The notes beneath the pieces were generated by a model, which was not told the DNA's origin, searched no databases, and saw only the letters and a program-made list of their open reading frames with translations. The translations under genes and the position numbers were made by a program. From Candidatus Apopatocola equi (GTDB taxonomy: Bacteria; Bacillota; Clostridia; Oscillospirales; Oscillospiraceae): a DNA stretch of 8,162 nucleotides. The stretch is from assembly GCA_018065965.1 (NCBI GenBank), contig JAGHSH010000190.1:1-8162 (forward strand), read 5' to 3'. Below are positions 5,703 through 8,162 of the stretch, one piece after another (position 1 is the first letter of the stretch; every line of letters begins with the position of its first letter).

Positions 5703-6455
5703 ATGAACACTGAAATGATTTGTCATCCCGATTCCGGGATCCCGCTCTATCGACAGATGGCGGATTCTCTGCGCAGTCAGATCACGTCCGGAAAATACAC
5801 GGCAGGTCAGAAAATTCCTGCGGAGGCGGAGCTCGGCGAGTGCTACGGAGTCAGCCGCGTGACGGTACGCAAAGCGATCGAGCTTCTGATCCGGGAGGGG
5901 CTTGTGAAGCGGCAGCAGGGACTGGGCACTTATGTTGCGACCCGGGTTTTTGTTGAAAGCCCTAACGCCGGCGGCAGCTTTGCCGCGTCCTGCCGCCTAA
6001 GAGGCGTGGAACCGCATACCAAGCTCCTGCACCGGGAGCTGCATCCTGCCGGGGAAGCCCTTGGCGCAGATCTGGGACTTGCTGCCGACGCACCGGTGTT
6101 TGAGCTTCACCGTCTGCGTCTGGCGGGAAACGTGGCCTGTATCTATGAGGTGGATTATCTTGCGGCGGAGCAGCACCCGTACATCGCCTCGGCGAAGCTG
6201 GAGGATGCCTCGCTGCTGGAGCTGATTCGCCGGGAAACCGATTTTGTAAACGCAGGTGTGGAAGATCTCATAGACATCACTCCCGCCGATGACAGAACGG
6301 CGCAGCAGCTGGAGTGCAGACACGGAACTCCGCTGCTCTCGGTCTACCAGAAGATCTACGCCTCCAATGACAGCATCCTATACGTAAACCGCCAGTTCAT
6401 CCGCAGCGACCGTTACAAGTATGTGTATTCCAACCGCTCCGTTTTCAGAGAATGA
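5703..6455 (+). CDS. GntR family (HutC subfamily) transcriptional regulator
   Basis: A 250-residue DNA-binding regulator, normal length for the HutC/FarR group. Residues 10-78 form the winged helix: 'GIPLYRQMADSLRSQITSG' (12-30), 'GQKIPAEAELGECYGVSRVT' (35-54), the recognition helix 'VSRVTVRKAIELL' (50-62) and the wing 'QQGLGTYV' (71-78). Residues from about 90 to 243 are a UTRA ligand-binding domain, with 'VFELHRLRLAGN' and the typical final 'LYVNRQFIRSDRYKY'. The ligand is unknown; relatives sense sugars, amino acids or other small metabolites. In-frame ATGs exist at 5676, 5703 and 5715. 5676 lies inside the promoter, so 5703 is preferred. None has a Shine-Dalgarno sequence. It could control itself, the convergent hydrolase or the binding-protein gene beyond it. 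Stop is TGA. Confidence 0.9.
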   Translation: MNTEMICHPDSGIPLYRQMADSLRSQITSGKYTAGQKIPAEAELGECYGVSRVTVRKAIELLIREGLVKRQQGLGTYVATRVFVESPNAGGSFAASCRLRGVEPHTKLLHRELHPAGEALGADLGLAADAPVFELHRLRLAGNVACIYEVDYLAAEQHPYIASAKLEDASLLELIRRETDFVNAGVEDLIDITPADDRTAQQLECRHGTPLLSVYQKIYASNDSILYVNRQFIRSDRYKYVYSNRSVFRE

Positions 6456-7269
6456 CGGAGAAACCGTCAAAGCGGTAAACGGTATGACTCCCCTCGTAGC
6501 TGCCGGTCTCACGGCCGGAGAGGATACGGGAAAAGGCCTCGGAGATCTCGCAGAGCGCCGCTCCCTCCCAAATCGGGTCATTGTGTGAGCAGAACAGGGT
6601 ATATTCCCTGTATTTTTCCGCAAGGCCGGACACGGTAGCGGCATAGACCTCGGGCCGTGAGCCCTCGAGCTGCGCATACAGCGGGGCAGGGTAGACCGTG
6701 TCACCGGTGAAGAGCTGCCTGCGTGTATCATCTGCGAGCATGATGGCGTCCTGCGCGTGACCGGGCGTTGCGATCACCCGCAGCGTCCTGTCTCCCAGGT
6801 CGAAGAGATCTCCCTCATGGATCGGGATCACGCGGCAGGGACGGACAGACCAGCTCTTCAGATCAAACCAACGCTCTCCGGTGAAGCGGAGAGCCTCCTC
6901 ACTCCGGTTCTCGTCCTCCTCCGGCAGAGAGTAGCCTGCTTCCAGCAGCGCCCTGCATTCGGGTACATCCAGCAGCCGAGCCTCCCCAAACTGCCAGTTT
7001 CCGCCCGTGTGATCGAAATGACTGTGCGAATTACAGAGGATCACTTCCTTGTCGGTCAGCTGTCCGACAAGATGCTTCATGTCGCCGATACCCATGCCGG
7101 AGTCCAGAAGAAGACAGCGCTCGCTGCCCTCGATCAGATAACTGATCACTTCCTGAAAATGGAAGGGTTCAAAAATTGCCGTGACGCCCTCCGCTGCGCG
7201 GTAGCAGCGAAACCATGGATCTTCTATCGGGAGAAGGGGCAGCTCGGAAAAACGTGTCAGCCTGGCCAT
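6445..7269 (-). CDS. Metallo-beta-lactamase-fold hydrolase
   Basis: A 274-residue cytosolic protein with the full binuclear metal site: 'HSHFDH' (H82, H84, D86, H87), H171 in 'TPGHAQD', D190 in 'FTGD' and H229 in 'CSHND'. This suits a glyoxalase-II-like or other MBL-fold hydrolase; the substrate cannot be told. The N-terminal part 'PWFRCYRAAEGVTAIFEPFHF' (as 18-38) carries a conserved-looking aromatic lead-in, then 'LLLDSGMGIGDM' (53-64). The start is fixed by AAGGAGA (revcomp of 7275-7281) five bases before the ATG; the longer upstream frame overlaps the next promoter. The gene converges on the GntR gene with an 11-base overlap of the 3' ends and no terminator between. It is divergent from the transporter lipoprotein gene. 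Stop is TGA. Confidence 0.9.
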   Translation of the reverse strand: MARLTRFSELPLLPIEDPWFRCYRAAEGVTAIFEPFHFQEVISYLIEGSERCLLLDSGMGIGDMKHLVGQLTDKEVILCNSHSHFDHTGGNWQFGEARLLDVPECRALLEAGYSLPEEDENRSEEALRFTGERWFDLKSWSVRPCRVIPIHEGDLFDLGDRTLRVIATPGHAQDAIMLADDTRRQLFTGDTVYPAPLYAQLEGSRPEVYAATVSGLAEKYREYTLFCSHNDPIWEGAALCEISEAFSRILSGRETGSYEGSHTVYRFDGFSVIL

Positions 7270-7297
7270 AGCAGTCTCCTTTATCGTTTCTGATCCT

Positions 7298-7325
7298 ATT
7301 ATATCCGGATTTCCCAACCTCGCAA
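7298..7325 (-). promoter_or_regulatory. Promoter of the MBL-fold hydrolase gene
   Basis: On the minus strand, a perfect -10 TATAAT (7298-7303) follows TTGCGA (7320-7325, four of six) after 16 bases. The leader to the ATG would be roughly 20 bases and contains AAGGAGA. Confidence 0.75.
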
Positions 7326-7343
7326 GGCTTATTTTGTATGACC

Positions 7344-7372
7344 CGCCGATTCGGTCGGCGTGCCAATATACT
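7344..7372 (+). promoter_or_regulatory. -10 box with an upstream dyad (candidate operator) for the binding-protein gene
   Basis: TATACT (7367-7372) is a good -10, 22 bases before the ATG at 7395. No good -35 is present. Instead, the perfect inverted repeat CGCCGA-TTCGG-TCGGCG (7344-7360) occupies the -35 and spacer region. This suggests a regulator-dependent promoter; the dyad is in the divergent interval and could affect the hydrolase promoter as well. Confidence 0.5.
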
Positions 7373-7394
7373 TTAGAGAAAGAGGAAACTACCA

Positions 7395-8162
7395 ATGAAG
7401 AAAACCCTTGCACTGGTTCTTGCACTGATCATGGTGTTTAGCCTGGTCGCCTGCGGCAAGACCGAAACCGCCAAAGAGCACACCTGGGCCGATGAGCTCG
7501 GCACCCCCGGCAAGCTGCGCGTCGGCATGGCCACCGACTATCCCCCCTATGACACCTATGATGCGGATGGCAAGCCCGCCGGCTTTGACGCCGACATGGC
7601 GCAGATGATCGCCAACAAGCTGGGCGTGGAGCTCGAGCTGGTCCCCATGGACTTCGACACCATCATCACCGCTGTGGCCGCCGGTACGCTGGACATGGGC
7701 ATCTCCTGCTTCTCCTACAATGAGGAGCGTGCCAAGTCCGTCCTCTTCACCGACACCTACATGACCTCCGCCCAGGCCTGCTTCAGCTCCTCCAAGTACG
7801 GCATCAAGACCATGGAAGACCTCAAGGACGGTCTTGTGGGCGCCGGCAACGGCACCACCGGCATGGACGTGGCCGTGGAGCTCAGCGAGCAGTACGGCTA
7901 CAACACCCAGGCCGGCGAGATCGCCGTCATGACCGAGGCTGTGAAGGCCGGCGCCATGCAGGCCATCATCACCGAGAAGTGCGTTGCCGATTCCTACATC
8001 AAGTCCGATCCCGACGCCTACTTCATGATCCGTGACGATCTGACTCTTGAGGAGATCAAGGGCATCACCAATCTGAATAACACCGCCCTGCTGGACGCCG
8101 CCAACGAGGCCATCCGCGAGATCATGGCCGACGAGGAGAGCTACAACGCAATGATCCTCTAC
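7395..8162 (+). CDS. Amino-acid ABC transporter substrate-binding lipoprotein (SBP family 3), C-terminus cut by window edge
   Basis: 256 codons are present and the frame is still open at the edge; family members are about 260-290 residues, so little is missing. Residues 1-19 are a lipoprotein signal peptide (MKKT, a hydrophobic run, then lipobox L17-V18-A19-C20), so the mature protein is anchored by C20 outside the membrane. The SBP_bac_3 fold is shown by 'KLRVGMATDYPPYDTY' (40-55), 'GFDADMAQMIANKLG' (63-77), 'DTIITAVAAGTLDMGIS' (88-104) and 'TDTYMTS' (118-124). It should deliver a polar amino acid or similar small solute to a permease and ATPase expected downstream. Codon use is strongly biased to GCC, ACC, GGC and ATC, which suggests high expression. 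The ATG has an AAAGAGG site 9 bases upstream. The specific ligand cannot be read from the sequence. Confidence 0.92.
   Translation, partial: MKKTLALVLALIMVFSLVACGKTETAKEHTWADELGTPGKLRVGMATDYPPYDTYDADGKPAGFDADMAQMIANKLGVELELVPMDFDTIITAVAAGTLDMGISCFSYNEERAKSVLFTDTYMTSAQACFSSSKYGIKTMEDLKDGLVGAGNGTTGMDVAVELSEQYGYNTQAGEIAVMTEAVKAGAMQAIITEKCVADSYIKSDPDAYFMIRDDLTLEEIKGITNLNNTALLDAANEAIREIMADEESYNAMILY

Overview
The window looks like a piece of a GC-rich Bacillota (Clostridia) genome, probably a gut anaerobe of the Oscillospiraceae type. This is inferred from strong AGGAGG-type ribosome sites, sigma-A promoters close to TTGACA-17-TATAAT, a compact cobalamin riboswitch with an intrinsic terminator, a lipoprotein amino-acid-binding protein and oxygen-sensitive nitrogenase-like enzymes. 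No plasmid, phage, insertion-sequence or CRISPR signal is visible.

Layout. The left edge (minus strand) holds the first 26 codons of a gene that looks like a URO-D / corrinoid-methyltransferase-type protein, with a very good promoter. Next, on the minus strand, are a complete guanine deaminase gene and, upstream of it, a tRNA-Asp(GTC)/tRNA-Thr(GGT) pair with a near-consensus promoter and a terminator between the tRNAs and guaD. From about 1722 to 2128 there is no protein gene. That stretch carries the divergent promoters, a cobalamin (B12) riboswitch aptamer (1847-1962) and a rho-independent terminator (2048-2080) as its likely expression platform.

The centre (2129-5549) is a two-gene operon that this riboswitch should switch off when B12 is plentiful. 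The first gene encodes a NifH-like ATPase fused through an Ala/Pro-rich tether to a NifD-like domain, with one in-frame TAG at codon 72. The second gene, overlapping it by 35 bases, encodes a NifK-like partner. The cysteine pattern (three in the D half, one in the K-like partner) suggests one [4Fe-4S] cluster between the subunits, as in chlorophyllide/protochlorophyllide-type reductases, not a P-cluster. No clear FeMo-cofactor ligands are seen, so this is a nitrogenase-like reductase of unknown substrate and not a nitrogen-fixing enzyme. B12 control makes a role in corrinoid/tetrapyrrole metabolism, or as a B12-independent replacement pathway, the leading inferences. A strong terminator ends the operon.

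The right part holds a GntR/HutC-type regulator with a promoter that leaves almost no leader, a convergent metallo-beta-lactamase-fold hydrolase overlapping it by 11 bases, and, divergent from the hydrolase, an amino-acid ABC transporter substrate-binding lipoprotein that runs off the right edge. Every complete coding region ends in TGA, which bears on the meaning of the internal TAG.
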